Shown here piece after piece: positions 42,093 through 50,811 of a stretch of 64,000 nucleotides of DNA (the first letter of the stretch is position 1; every line of letters begins with the position of its first letter). This DNA is from DAOTWA01 sp963702935 (GTDB lineage Bacteria > Chloroflexota > Anaerolineae > Anaerolineales > Anaerolineaceae). The stretch is from assembly GCA_963702935.1 (NCBI GenBank), contig OY969772.1, forward strand, positions 2,790,001-2,854,000. Reading direction: 5' to 3'. Position numbers and translations under genes: made by a program. The notes under the pieces are model-generated. The model saw only the letters and a program-made list of their open reading frames with translations. It had not been told where the DNA came from and did no database searches.

Positions 42093-44420
42093 CTATCTCC
42101 GATATCCCAATAATCTCAACCCATTCAGCACCACCAGCACCGTGCTGCCTTCGTGCCCGACCACGCCCAACGGCAGGGGCAGGTAAGCCCCAAAAGCCGA
42201 GGTCACCAGCACCACGATGACCGCCAAGGCGAAGGTCAAATTCTGCACCACCACGTTGCGCGCCTGGCGCGCCAGGCCGATGGTGTGCGGCAGGTTGGCC
42301 AGGTTATCCGCCATCAGCACCACGTCGGCGGTCTCCATGGCCACGTCTGTGCCCGCTCCGCCCATGGCGATGCCCACGTCAGCGGTCGCCAGGGCCGGGG
42401 CGTCGTTGACGCCGTCGCCGATCATGGCCGTCGGGCCGTATTTGCTGCGCAAGCTCTTGAGGATGCTGACCTTGTCTTGGGGCAGCAGGCCGGCGTGGAA
42501 CTCGTCGACCCCGGCGCGAGCGGCGATGTTGGCGGCCACTTGCGGGTTGTCGCCGGTGAGCATCACCACGCGCTGGATGCCCAGCTCTTTCAGCCGGGCG
42601 ATGATTTCGGCGGCGTCCGGCCGCAGCGTGTCGGCCATGGCGAAAGCGCCCAGCCAGCGCTGCCCGGCGTAGGCCAGCATGGCCGTCTGGCCTTCCTCCT
42701 CCAGGCTGCGCATCTGCTCGCGCAGCTCCTGCGGGATGGAGACGCCCCGTTCCGCGAACAGGCGCTCCCCTCCGATCCACAGGCTCTCGCCTTCCACCCG
42801 GCCTTCGATGCCCTGGCCGGGAATGGCGCGAAAGTCCGTGGCCTCGGGCAGGTCGATGCCGCGCTCGTGCGCCGCTTTCACCACGCCTTTGGCCAGGGGA
42901 TGCTCGGAGCGGGCTTCCAACGCCGCCACCTTGCGCAGGAAAGCGGCCTCGTCCACGCCCCCCAGCGGATAAAGCCCGGTCAGGGCCGGCGTGCCGCTCG
43001 TTAGCGTGCCCGTCTTGTCGAAAGCGATCACCTTGAGCTGGGCGGTGCGTTCCAGGTGGATGCCGCCCTTGAACAGGATGCCGTTGCGGGCCCCGTTGGC
43101 GATGGCCGAAAGGATGCTGGCCGGGGTAGAGATGACCAGCGCGCACGGCGAGGCCACCACCAGCCAGGTCATGGCGCGGTAGAAAGTGGCGTAGAACGGC
43201 TGGCCCAGGATCAGAAAAGGCACGGCGATCAGCAGCACCGCCCCGCCCAGCACGAACAGAGCGTACACCTGCTCGAAGCGGTCTAACATGCGCTCGGTTT
43301 GCGCCTTGCTGCTCTGCGCCTCCTCGACCATCTGGACGATGCGCGCCAGGGTGGTGTCCTTGGCCAGGTGCGTCACGCGCATCTCCAGGGAGCCGTTGCC
43401 GTTCACCGTGCTGGCGAAGACTGCGTCGCCGGGCGCTTTGTGCACCGGCAGCGATTCGCCCGTGATGGTGGCCTGGTCCACCTCAGAGCTTCCCGAAAGC
43501 ACTTCGCCGTCGATGGGGAAGCGCTCTCCCGGGTGCACCAGCACCACGTCTCCCAGCAGCAGCTTCTCCACCGGCAGCTTGACCACCCGTGACCCGCGCC
43601 GCACCGTGGCTTCCGCCGGGCGCAGGTTCATCAATTTCTCGATGGCCTTGCGGCTGCGCCCCATGGCGTAGGTTTGCAGGGTGTTGGAAAGCGAGAACAG
43701 GAATAATAGCATAGCGCCTTCGGTGGGTTGGCCGACGACCGCTGCGCCTAAAGCGGCCAGGATCATCAGCAGGTTTACGTCCAGTCGTTTTTGGCGCAGC
43801 ACGGCGATCCCGTCCAGCAGGCCGTAGGTTCCGCCGGCTGCGAAGGCGATGACGTACAGGGTGGTCAACGCCCAGGGCGCCAGCCCCAGGCGCCCGCCCA
43901 GGAAAGCCAGCAGGGTGGCGGCGGCCGTAGCGGCGGTGAAGATGATTTCCAGCCTGGCGCGGGGCAATCTCTTCCCCACGGGGAGCGGGGCTTCGTGCAC
44001 CGCCAGGGTCTCTTCTATGATAGCTGTCTCGCCGGCCACTGCGGACGGATTGAGCCGTACCTGCATGATGCCTTTATCGAAGACCGCGCCCGTTCCAGAG
44101 GCGCGCGCCGCGTTGCGGTAATGCTGAAGCAGCTCGTGCTCCAGGGCCACCGTGCAGCCGGCGCAGGTTTCGTCGGCGCGTAAGGCGCAATGCGCCACTC
44201 GTCCGCTGGCTTTTTCGCCGGCCTGGCGCACCAGATGCAGCGCGTTTTCGTCGCTCAGGATTTTCGGGTCGTAGCGCACGCGCAGGCGTGCGTTTTCCAG
44301 GTCGTATTCGGCTTCCTGGATGCCGGCGTACCCCCGTAGGGTGTCGCTAAGCACGTCGGTACAGCGCGTGCCTTCTTCCGGCAAGGTCACGGTCTCATGA
44401 TCTTGGATTGCAATCGTCAT
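42093..44420 (-). CDS. P1B-4-type metal-exporting ATPase (Co/Fe/Zn class)
   Basis: This 775-residue heavy-metal P-type ATPase pumps metal ions out of the cell. It shows the SPC metal motif in the membrane (VVASPCALVIS), DKTGTLTSGTP with the phosphorylated Asp, SEHPLAKG, GDNPQVAANIA, MIGDGVNDAPAL and, near the end, GHEGSTVLVVLN. SPC plus HEG(G/S)T defines subgroup P1B-4, known for Co, Fe(II) and Zn export (CoaT, CtpD, PfeT); CPC-type zinc/copper pumps differ. The N-terminal 150 residues contain two cysteine-bearing segments (CALRADETCAGC). It is 25 bases downstream of a PerR-like gene, the pairing seen for the Bacillus iron exporter PfeT under PerR control. Confidence 0.92.
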   Translation of the reverse strand: MTIAIQDHETVTLPEEGTRCTDVLSDTLRGYAGIQEAEYDLENARLRVRYDPKILSDENALHLVRQAGEKASGRVAHCALRADETCAGCTVALEHELLQHYRNAARASGTGAVFDKGIMQVRLNPSAVAGETAIIEETLAVHEAPLPVGKRLPRARLEIIFTAATAAATLLAFLGGRLGLAPWALTTLYVIAFAAGGTYGLLDGIAVLRQKRLDVNLLMILAALGAAVVGQPTEGAMLLFLFSLSNTLQTYAMGRSRKAIEKLMNLRPAEATVRRGSRVVKLPVEKLLLGDVVLVHPGERFPIDGEVLSGSSEVDQATITGESLPVHKAPGDAVFASTVNGNGSLEMRVTHLAKDTTLARIVQMVEEAQSSKAQTERMLDRFEQVYALFVLGGAVLLIAVPFLILGQPFYATFYRAMTWLVVASPCALVISTPASILSAIANGARNGILFKGGIHLERTAQLKVIAFDKTGTLTSGTPALTGLYPLGGVDEAAFLRKVAALEARSEHPLAKGVVKAAHERGIDLPEATDFRAIPGQGIEGRVEGESLWIGGERLFAERGVSIPQELREQMRSLEEEGQTAMLAYAGQRWLGAFAMADTLRPDAAEIIARLKELGIQRVVMLTGDNPQVAANIAARAGVDEFHAGLLPQDKVSILKSLRSKYGPTAMIGDGVNDAPALATADVGIAMGGAGTDVAMETADVVLMADNLANLPHTIGLARQARNVVVQNLTFALAVIVVLVTSAFGAYLPLPLGVVGHEGSTVLVVLNGLRLLGYRR

Positions 44421-44445
44421 TGTTCAATTTTCTCCTCGAGATGAT

Positions 44446-44880
44446 TCAAGCAGATGCCAGTTTTTGGCATTCAGGGCACAGGCCGTAGTAGAGCACCCGG
44501 GCGCCCAGCAGGCGGTAGCCTGACGCCGTTTCCACTTCTTCCTCGACGTGCTGGATGTATTCGCTGGGGAGGTCGATGACCTTGTGGCAGGAGAGACAGG
44601 CCAGGTTGATGTGCGGCTGGGTGTCGGCGTCGTAATGCACGCTGTCGTCTCCGGCGCTGCCCAGGGCGTTGATCACTCCCAGGTTGACCAGGGCTTCCAG
44701 GGTGTTGTAAACCGTCGCAAGGCTGAGGGAGGGATACTGGGCGCGCAGCGCTTCGTAGATCGCCTGAGCGGTGGGGTGTTCCTCGCTGTTCGCCAGCAGG
44801 TCGCAGATAGCGATTCGCTGGGGGGTCAGGCGGAAGCCCGCCCGTTTGAGCGCCTGGATCAAGATTTCACGATCGATCAT
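44446..44880 (-). CDS. perR: Fur-family regulator, PerR-like
   Basis: This 144-residue Fur-family repressor has the winged helix FRLTPQRIAICDLLANSEEHPTAQAIYEAL...LSLATVYNTLEALVNLG and the zinc site C95, C98, C135, C138. Regulatory-metal ligands aligned to Bacillus PerR are H35, D84, H90 and D103; the fifth ligand position has N92 instead of His. D84 supports PerR over Fur, which usually has Glu there, so metal-catalysed peroxide sensing is possible. It is cotranscribed with a P1B-4 ATPase. Two Per-box-like 15-mers overlap its promoter, indicating autoregulation. Zur or Fur function cannot be excluded. Confidence 0.85.
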   Translation of the reverse strand: MIDREILIQALKRAGFRLTPQRIAICDLLANSEEHPTAQAIYEALRAQYPSLSLATVYNTLEALVNLGVINALGSAGDDSVHYDADTQPHINLACLSCHKVIDLPSEYIQHVEEEVETASGYRLLGARVLYYGLCPECQKLASA

Positions 44881-44915
44881 TTCTTTTGCCCTTGTGGTTT
44901 TGCTCGTCTTCTAAT

Positions 44916-44947
44916 TTAGAATTGTTATTACTTTAGAACTATTATAA
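44916..44947 (-). promoter_or_regulatory. Two tandem Per-box-like operators
   Basis: TTAGAATTGTTATTA (44916-44930) and TTAGAACTATTATAA (44933-44947) each resemble the Per box TTATAATNATTATAA; the second matches 13 of 15 positions. They start 17 bases apart, and the second covers the -10 of the promoter, so bound repressor would block transcription of the regulator-ATPase unit. Confidence 0.7.
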
Positions 44948-44968
44948 ACAAGAATCGCAAAAAGTCAA
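44941..44968 (-). promoter_or_regulatory. Sigma-70 promoter of the perR-like/P1B-ATPase operon
   Basis: On the minus strand TTGACT (44968-44963) and TATAAT (44946-44941) are 16 bases apart. The start of transcription would be about 60 bases before the ATG at 44880. Confidence 0.75.
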
Positions 44969-45040
44969 GAGGCAAAACCCGCAAAATGGCCGATTTTCCC
45001 CTGAATTTGGCCAGCAATGCCTTCGCATCACTCCCCAAAC

Positions 45041-45507
45041 GTAGGGGCACGGGGGATCGGGGCATGACCTCTGTATCGGAGGGTACCCCCGTGCCCATGC
45101 ACGCAGGAGGCGCTCTGGCCGTAGGGGCACGGGGGGATCGGGGCATGGCCTCTGTATCGGAAGGTACCCCCGTGCCCCTACACGCAGGAGGTGCTCTGGC
45201 CGTAGGGGCACGGGGGGATCGGGGCACGACCTCCGTATCGGAAGGTACCCCCGTGCCCCTACACGCGGGAGGTGCTCTGGCCGTAGGGGCACGGGGGGAT
45301 CGGGGCACGACCTCCGTATCGGAAGGTACCCCCGTGCCCCTACACGCAGGAGGTGCTCTGGCCGTAGGGGCACGGGGGATCGGGGCATGACCTCCGTATC
45401 GGAGGGTACCCCCGTGCCCCTGCACGTGGGAGGCGCTCTGGCCGTAGGGGCACGGGGGATCAGGGAATGCCTCTGTATTGGAAGGTACCCCCGTGCCCCT
45501 ACGTTTG
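45041..45507. repeat. Tandem array of an 80-81-bp GC-rich unit (about 5.8 copies)
   Basis: Units starting GTAGGGGCACGGGGG begin at 45041, 45121, 45202, 45283, 45364 and 45444. Each contains the inverted partner CCCCCGTGCCCCTAC about 40 bases later, so each unit forms a hairpin of some 15 bp. Frames stay open through the array on both strands because 81 is a multiple of three, but no start signal or protein sense is seen. With the flanks 44881-45576 this is the largest gene-free stretch outside the element. Confidence 0.93.
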
Positions 45508-45531
45508 GGTTTGAGAGAGTCCCCCTGGTAT

Positions 45532-45558
45532 AAAAAAAGGCGGCTCCGAGGAGCCGCC
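45532..45558 (-). terminator. Intrinsic terminator of the DUF4349 gene
   Basis: On the minus strand GGCGGCTCC pairs with GGAGCCGCC and is followed by seven T. It lies about 20 bases beyond the stop of the lipoprotein gene. Confidence 0.88.
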
Positions 45559-45576
45559 GGCTAAATTATGAATTCC

Positions 45577-46582
45577 TCACGCGCTGGCCGTCGGCGCCGG
45601 CGGGGGAGCCGCGCGCAGGGCCTTGCGCCGCGCGCGAATGGCGCGGATGATCAGGAATAGAATGACGAACGGCAGGGCCACCACCAGCAGCATCGGCAGG
45701 GCGAACAGCACGAACCAGATGCCGATATTGCCGGCCACCTGCAAGCCGTTGAGCAGCGTCTGCACCGCGTCGTGGGCCACGCCCACCGGCTGCCAGCCGG
45801 CCACCGTCAGGGGCCGCGCCGAAGCCTCGGCGGCAAGCTGCGTGCTGATGGCGGACATAGCGGCGGAACTCTTCGTAATATTTGATCTGCCCCTGGATCA
45901 CTTCGATCTGCTCGCGCACCTGGGTGAGCTGGTTGAAGACGGTGAGCACGTCGTCCGGCTTGGTAGCAGAGGCCATGATCTCGCGCAATTGGGCCTCGGC
46001 CTGCTGCAAGTTGGTCAGGCGACTCTGCAAATCGGTATAGTCTTTGGTGACGTCTTGCCCGGAGATGTTCTCGGTCAAGATGTCCGTGTTGGCGTCTTTC
46101 ACCTGCCCTTTGATGGTGGCCAGGGCCTCGTCGAGCCTGGCGGCCGGCACGCGGATGGTGATGTTGGCGGCCGGCACCTCTTCACCGCTGCTCAGTTGCG
46201 TCTTGTAAGCGTTGGAAGTGACCACGTAACCGCCCATTTGGTCGGCCAGGCTGGCGATGGCGTCCATGCTCTTGACCGGATCCACCACCACCAGGGAAAG
46301 CTCGGCGTTCTTGATCACCAGGCGGCTATCGCTGGCGGAAGTCGAGGTTGCGTCTGTAGTCGCGCCGCTGGTCTGGTCGGCGCCGCCCGCTGCGTAGGAA
46401 TTGGTGTCCGCAGAACGGGCCAATTCCATGGATTGCGCCTGGGGTGGGGCCGCCGCCGGAACGGCGCCGTCTGAGGCAGATTTACCGGCCAGGAGGGCCT
46501 GGGGGGTGGGCGCGGCCGCCGCCGAGCAGGCCGCCAGCAAAAGAACCAGAATTGCCAGGAAAGGGATACTCCGCTTGATCAT
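45577..46582 (-). CDS. DUF4349 lipoprotein (frame break near 45870)
   Basis: A lipoprotein signal (SIPFLAILVLLLAAC, lipobox LAAC) is followed by a Ser/Thr/Ala-rich spacer and the DUF4349 domain: VIKNAELSLVVVDPVKSMDAIASLADQMGGYV, ITIRVPAARLDEALATIKG, DVTKDYTDLQSRLTNLQQAEAQLREIM and REQIEVIQGQIKYYEE. The frame then breaks; the next frame carries SSAAMSAISTQLAAEA, one membrane span (IWFVLFALPMLLVVALPFVILFLII) and a basic tail ending at 45577. Removing one base near 45869-45874 restores the normal layout. The function of the family is unknown; it is an envelope protein with a coiled coil. Confidence 0.85.
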
Positions 46583-46665
46583 CTTTTCCTCCTCTGTGTG
46601 GGTAGACGAATAATGGCGATGTTCTACCTTTGAGACGATAAAAGTCGGAGATTAGTTCCGGGGAA

Positions 46666-47394
46666 TCACCAACCTTCCGCCAGACGGATGGCGTGGCGTT
46701 CCGGCAGGCCGGCGGCCAGGATGCGCTTTTGCACGGCGGCGATGTCGTAGGCCACCCGGCGTTGTTCCCAGACGTGCAATTCGGTGTCGAAAAGCGCGTA
46801 AGCCGCGCGCGGGTCGCGGTCGCGCGGCTGGCCGACGGAGCCTGGGTTGGCGATGGCGCGCGTGGCAAACGGAATGCGCTGCTCCACGTCCGGAATGGTC
46901 ATCTTGATTCCCGGACTTTTGCTGGTAGTTTGATACAGCACCGGGATGTGCGTGTGCCCCACCATACAGTAAAGGGTGGTGAAGAAATCGAAGTTGGGCC
47001 TGGCGATGCGCCCGTCCAGGATGTATTCCCAGATGGGGTTGCGCGGGCTGCCGTGGGCCAGGGTGACCTGGTCCAGGATCAGCCGTTCGGGCAGCCTCTT
47101 GAGGAAATCCTTATTTTCGGCGCTGAGGGCCTCGCGCATCCATTGGAGGGAGATGCGCGCATCCGTGTTGAAGGCCTCCACGTCGATCTGATCCAGCGCG
47201 GCGGCGTCGTGATTGCCCATCAGGCAGGCCAGGTTGGGCAGGCTGCGCACGCGCTGGATACATTCGTTGGGATCGGGTCCATAACCCACCACGTCCCCCA
47301 GGCACCAAACCGCATCCACCGCGCCGGCGTCCGCCAGGACGGTCTCCAGCGCGGTCAGATTCGCGTGAATATCAGAGATTACTAAGACGATCAT
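46666..47394 (-). CDS. Calcineurin-like metallophosphoesterase
   Basis: This 242-residue dinuclear-metal phosphoesterase has the motifs ISDIHANLTALE, LGDVVGYGPDPNE, MGNHDAAALD, AHGSPRNP and VGHTHIPVLY, followed by NPGSVGQPRDRDPRAAYAL. The order equals the YfcE/YmdB-like branch that acts on phosphodiesters or phosphoproteins. I start at the ATG 47394, where the first motif begins; the upstream in-frame extension has no domain content. It lies between two lipoprotein genes on the same strand. Substrate unknown. Confidence 0.9.
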   Translation of the reverse strand: MIVLVISDIHANLTALETVLADAGAVDAVWCLGDVVGYGPDPNECIQRVRSLPNLACLMGNHDAAALDQIDVEAFNTDARISLQWMREALSAENKDFLKRLPERLILDQVTLAHGSPRNPIWEYILDGRIARPNFDFFTTLYCMVGHTHIPVLYQTTSKSPGIKMTIPDVEQRIPFATRAIANPGSVGQPRDRDPRAAYALFDTELHVWEQRRVAYDIAAVQKRILAAGLPERHAIRLAEGW

Positions 47395-47485
47395 AGCCCT
47401 TCGAATGTTCGGGTTAGACCGCAAACGAGGCCATGCATCCCCCCAATCCATTGGCGGAAAGCGCCGGCCCAGGCCTTACAGACAT

Positions 47486-48700
47486 TTACGGTAGATAGAA
47501 TTGGACTTCCCAATTCCCTGTCTGGGGTGTCTTGACCGTCGAGCTCAAGCCCATGATCGCGATCCAGGTGTTTCCCGGCTTGAAGGGCATCGGCTGGCCG
47601 TCCTGGGTGAAAAATTGGATCGGCTTGTTGTAACCGACCGATTTCCACGTGCCCTGGTACTCCTGGCCATCCCGGAAGAGCAGGAACTTCTGCCCGGTGG
47701 TGTTGGTGGCGAGATCGGTATCGAGCAGGGTCGGCGCGTACTGGATGTAATTGCCGAACAGCACCACCACGTTATCGAAGGCGAGCTGTTTCTCCGTCAG
47801 GCGGTCGGTGAGCGGCACCATGGTGACGTTGTTTTTGCTGTCCACACTTTCGATCCAGCGCAGGTAGGTTCCGCTGGCGGCGTCGTAGCGCCATTCGCCG
47901 CGATCCAAAACGTTGAATTGGATGGCTACCTGGCTGCCAGTTTGCCCGCCTTGCGGCGCTTGTGGGTCGAAGGCCATGCCGTCCAGGTTGGGGCGCGAGT
48001 TGTCCACGCCCAGCTTGGTGGCCAGGGTGGTCAGGTCGGCCGTGTTGGCGAATACGCTGATGACCGTATGCTGGCCGTTATCGCAGATGGCCGGGCAGGT
48101 GGAGGTGGAGCCTGAAATGGCGCGGTTCCCCAGGGCGTTGACGATCTTCGAATAGACCGTCGAGTAGGCGCTTTCGAACCCCAGGATGCCCTGGTACATC
48201 GGCACGATCTGGGCGTCGATCAGGCGCCCCGAGCGCACCGGGCCGACCTGGGTGGCGTCTTGCCCGTAATACAGGGCCACGAAGCGGTTGGCGCCCTCGC
48301 CGATGTAGTATTCGAACACGATGTCGGCGAAGGAAAGGCCGGCGTGCGGGCGTCCCGTGGCCGGGAAGTTGGCCACTTTGACCAGCACCGGACGGCGGTT
48401 CAAAATGCTGGGATCCGCCACGATCAAGCCGGTCAGGGGGTCTACGTCAGTGGGGAAGCCGGTCGGGCCGTAGGCGGCCTGGGTAGGCGCGGGCGTAGCG
48501 GTGGCCGTCGGGGTTTGGGAGGGCGTCGCCGTGGCCGGCGGGAAGGGCGTTTTCGTCGGGAGCGCCGCCAGGGTCTGGGCTGCCGCCGTGTTGGCTAGAG
48601 CGGAAGTTTGCGAAGGGTTGGCCGCGGTCTGGCAGGCGGCCAGCAAGAGCACGAGCAACGCGGAGATCAATGTGGCTTTTATTAAGTTTTTCGTAGGCAT
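47486..48700 (-). CDS. DUF3048 (YerB-like) lipoprotein
   Basis: The 404-residue protein begins with a lipoprotein signal (LIKATLISALLVLLLAACQ), then a Thr/Pro/Ala-rich spacer, then the DUF3048 domain: GLIVADPSILNRRPVLVKVANFPATGRPHAGLSFADIVFEYYIGEGANRFVALYYG, RSGRLIDAQIVPMYQGILGF and the C-terminal part VVVLFGNYIQYAP...GTWKSVGYNKPIQFF. YerB-type proteins are surface lipoproteins of unknown role. I choose the ATG at 48700 because it gives a clean signal peptide. It is on the same strand as the coaBC gene, 100 bases downstream. Confidence 0.9.
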   Translation of the reverse strand: MPTKNLIKATLISALLVLLLAACQTAANPSQTSALANTAAAQTLAALPTKTPFPPATATPSQTPTATATPAPTQAAYGPTGFPTDVDPLTGLIVADPSILNRRPVLVKVANFPATGRPHAGLSFADIVFEYYIGEGANRFVALYYGQDATQVGPVRSGRLIDAQIVPMYQGILGFESAYSTVYSKIVNALGNRAISGSTSTCPAICDNGQHTVISVFANTADLTTLATKLGVDNSRPNLDGMAFDPQAPQGGQTGSQVAIQFNVLDRGEWRYDAASGTYLRWIESVDSKNNVTMVPLTDRLTEKQLAFDNVVVLFGNYIQYAPTLLDTDLATNTTGQKFLLFRDGQEYQGTWKSVGYNKPIQFFTQDGQPMPFKPGNTWIAIMGLSSTVKTPQTGNWEVQFYLP

Positions 48701-48802
48701 TCGGTTTACCTCAGACCGGTCGAGCTGAATAGAGGTTGAAGGCGTCTTGGCCGGCTTCAAACGCATAGGGACAACTCCCCTATTATATTCTGGAATTTGC
48801 TT

Positions 48803-50029
48803 TCATGCGGAAAGCTGTTTCAGCAGGCGCACGACCTGCTCGATCACCGCTTCCGCGACCTCCGCCTTGCTCAACAGGGGCAGGTCTTTCTGGCTGCCAT
48901 CCGCGAAGAGCAGCGTCACCCGGTTGGTATCGGCCTCGAAGCCCGCGTCGGTCGCACTGATGTCGTTGGCTACGATCAGCTCCAGCCCTTTGTTGCGCAG
49001 CTTGGCGCGCGCATTCTCCAGCAGATCCTGGCTTTCGGCGGCAAAGCCCACGGTCACGCGCGGCGACCCTTTCTCCTGGCGCTGCCGGGAGACCGCCGCC
49101 AGGATATCTTCGGTCTCTTCCAGATGAATTTGGGGCACGCCCCCTGCTTTCTTGAGCTTGTGGTCGGCTGCCCGGCTGGGGCGGAAATCGGCCACGGCGG
49201 CGGCCATCAGTAAGGCGTCTGCGTCTTGCACTTCGTCCAGCACGGCGGAGAGCATCTCGGCGGCCGTGCGCACGTCCCGGCGGCGCGCCCCGCTGGGGGT
49301 GGGCAGCGGCGCGGGCGCGCTGACGAGGGTCACCTGGGCGCCCGCGTCCAGGGCGGCCTGCGCCAGCGCGAAGCCCTGCTTGCCGGAGGAGCGGTTGGCG
49401 ATCTCCCGCACCGGGTCGATGGCTTCGCGCGTGCCGCCAGCGGTGACCACCACTTTGCGCCCGGCCAGCGGGCCGGATCGGGCCAGCACCAGGCGGGCCT
49501 GATCCACGATCTCGGCCGGCTCGACCATGCGGCCTACCCCCACCAGCCCGGAAGCCAGGTGCCCGGCGGCCGGACCGATGAGCGTGGCTCCCCGGCTGCG
49601 CAGGATTTCCACGTTGGCCTGCGTGGCGGGGTGGCTGTACATGCCCGCGTCCATGGCGGGGGCCAGCAGCAACGGGCAGTGCGCCGCCAGGGCGCTGACG
49701 CTGAGCAGGTTGTCGGCCAGGCCGTGCGCCAGCCTGGCCAGCGTGTTGGCGGTCGCCGGAGCGATCAGCAGCAGGTCGGCGGCGCGGCCCAGCGCGATGT
49801 GGGTGACGTGGCCCTCGCCGCCCCACAGGTCGGTGTCGGTGAAAGCCTTGCGGCCGGTGACGGACTGGAAGGTGAGCGGCGTGATGAACTGCGTGGCCGC
49901 CTGCGTCAGAATGACGTCCACCCGCGCGCCTGCCTGGGTCAGCCTGGAGGCCAGCTCGGCGGCTTTGTAGGCGGCGATCGAGCCGCTGACGCCCAGCAAA
50001 ATGGTTTTATCTTTCAATGGGTTGGGCAT
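48803..50029 (-). CDS. coaBC: Bifunctional phosphopantothenoylcysteine decarboxylase / phosphopantothenate-cysteine ligase
   Basis: CoaBC carries out steps two and three of coenzyme A synthesis: ligation of cysteine to 4'-phosphopantothenate and decarboxylation to 4'-phosphopantetheine. The N-terminal flavoprotein CoaC part shows ILLGVSGSIAAYKAAELASRL, PATANTLARLAHGLADNLLS and PAMDAGMYSHPATQ; the CoaB part shows VVVTAGGTREAIDPVREIANRSSGKQG, AAAVADFRP and LIVANDIS. At 408 residues it has normal length. The start is two bases behind the coaX stop, so two successive CoA steps are encoded together. It is the last gene of the metH operon. Confidence 0.94.
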   Translation of the reverse strand: MPNPLKDKTILLGVSGSIAAYKAAELASRLTQAGARVDVILTQAATQFITPLTFQSVTGRKAFTDTDLWGGEGHVTHIALGRAADLLLIAPATANTLARLAHGLADNLLSVSALAAHCPLLLAPAMDAGMYSHPATQANVEILRSRGATLIGPAAGHLASGLVGVGRMVEPAEIVDQARLVLARSGPLAGRKVVVTAGGTREAIDPVREIANRSSGKQGFALAQAALDAGAQVTLVSAPAPLPTPSGARRRDVRTAAEMLSAVLDEVQDADALLMAAAVADFRPSRAADHKLKKAGGVPQIHLEETEDILAAVSRQRQEKGSPRVTVGFAAESQDLLENARAKLRNKGLELIVANDISATDAGFEADTNRVTLLFADGSQKDLPLLSKAEVAEAVIEQVVRLLKQLSA

Positions 50030-50031
50030 GT

Positions 50032-50798
50032 TTACCTGTTGAGCTCCCAGAGGATGCGCAGGCCGTCCAGGGTGAGCCAGGGAGCGATGATCTGGATCAC
50101 TTTCGTCTCTTTGGCGATCGATCTCTGCCAGCCCGCCGGTGGCGATGACTTTCATCCCCTCGCCTAATTCGGCGCGATAGCGCGCCACCATGCCTTCCAT
50201 CATGGCGATGTACCCGTAGACCAGCCCGGATTGGATGGCGTGTACCGTGTTGCGCCCGATGACGGAGGGCGGCAGGCGCAGATCGACCGGCGGCAATTTG
50301 GCCGTGCGCGTCAACAGGGCTTCTGCGGCGATGCCGATGCCGGGCGCGATGGCTCCCCCCAGGTATTCGCCTTTGGCCGTGATGGCGTCGAAGGTGGTGG
50401 CCGTGCCGAAATCCACCACGCAGGCCGGCCCGCCGTATAGGCGCTAGCACGGCCGCCGCGTCGGCGATGCGGTCCGCGCCGACGGCCTTGGGATCCTCGT
50501 AGAGCAGCGTGACGCCGGTTTTGATGGTCGCGTCGACCACCAGCGGCTCCTGCTTCAGGTAGGTGTGGCAGGCCTGCACCACCCGGCTGGTCAGTTGCGG
50601 GACGACGGAGGCCAGGCACAGGCCGCGGATGTCGCCGGGGGCGATGCCGACGTGCTCCAGCAGGCCCAAGATTTGCAGGCCGTATTCGTCGGGCATGCGT
50701 TCGTGGTCGGTCGCCAGCCGCCAGTGCGGGCCCAGTTCTTCCCCCTGAAAGACGCCCAGGGTCAGGTTGGTGTTGCCAACATCGATGGTCAAGAGCAT
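50032..50798 (-). CDS. coaX: Type III pantothenate kinase (two frame breaks)
   Basis: CoaX phosphorylates pantothenate, the first step of coenzyme A synthesis, and is not feedback-inhibited by CoA. The N-terminus MLLTIDVGNTNLTLGVFQG and GADRIADAAAVL are typical. The frame then breaks near 50439-50444; the next frame continues YGGPACVVDFGTATTFDAI, GGAIAPGIGIAAEALLTRTAKLP and VIATGGLAEI. A second break near 50116-50122 leads to IAKETKVIQIIAPWLTLDGL and a stop at 50032. With both indels corrected the protein has about 255 residues, the normal size, so assembly errors are likely. coaBC follows two bases later. Confidence 0.87.
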
Positions 50799-50811
50799 GG
50801 ACGGTTCCCCT

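Noticed and set aside
44928..45425. Repetitive proteins encoded across the 81-bp array on either strand
   Set aside because: Frames are open only because the unit is a multiple of three; several frames are open at once and none has a start signal.
45041..45507. CRISPR array
   Set aside because: Units are near-identical over their whole 81 bases with no variable spacers, and no cas gene is present.
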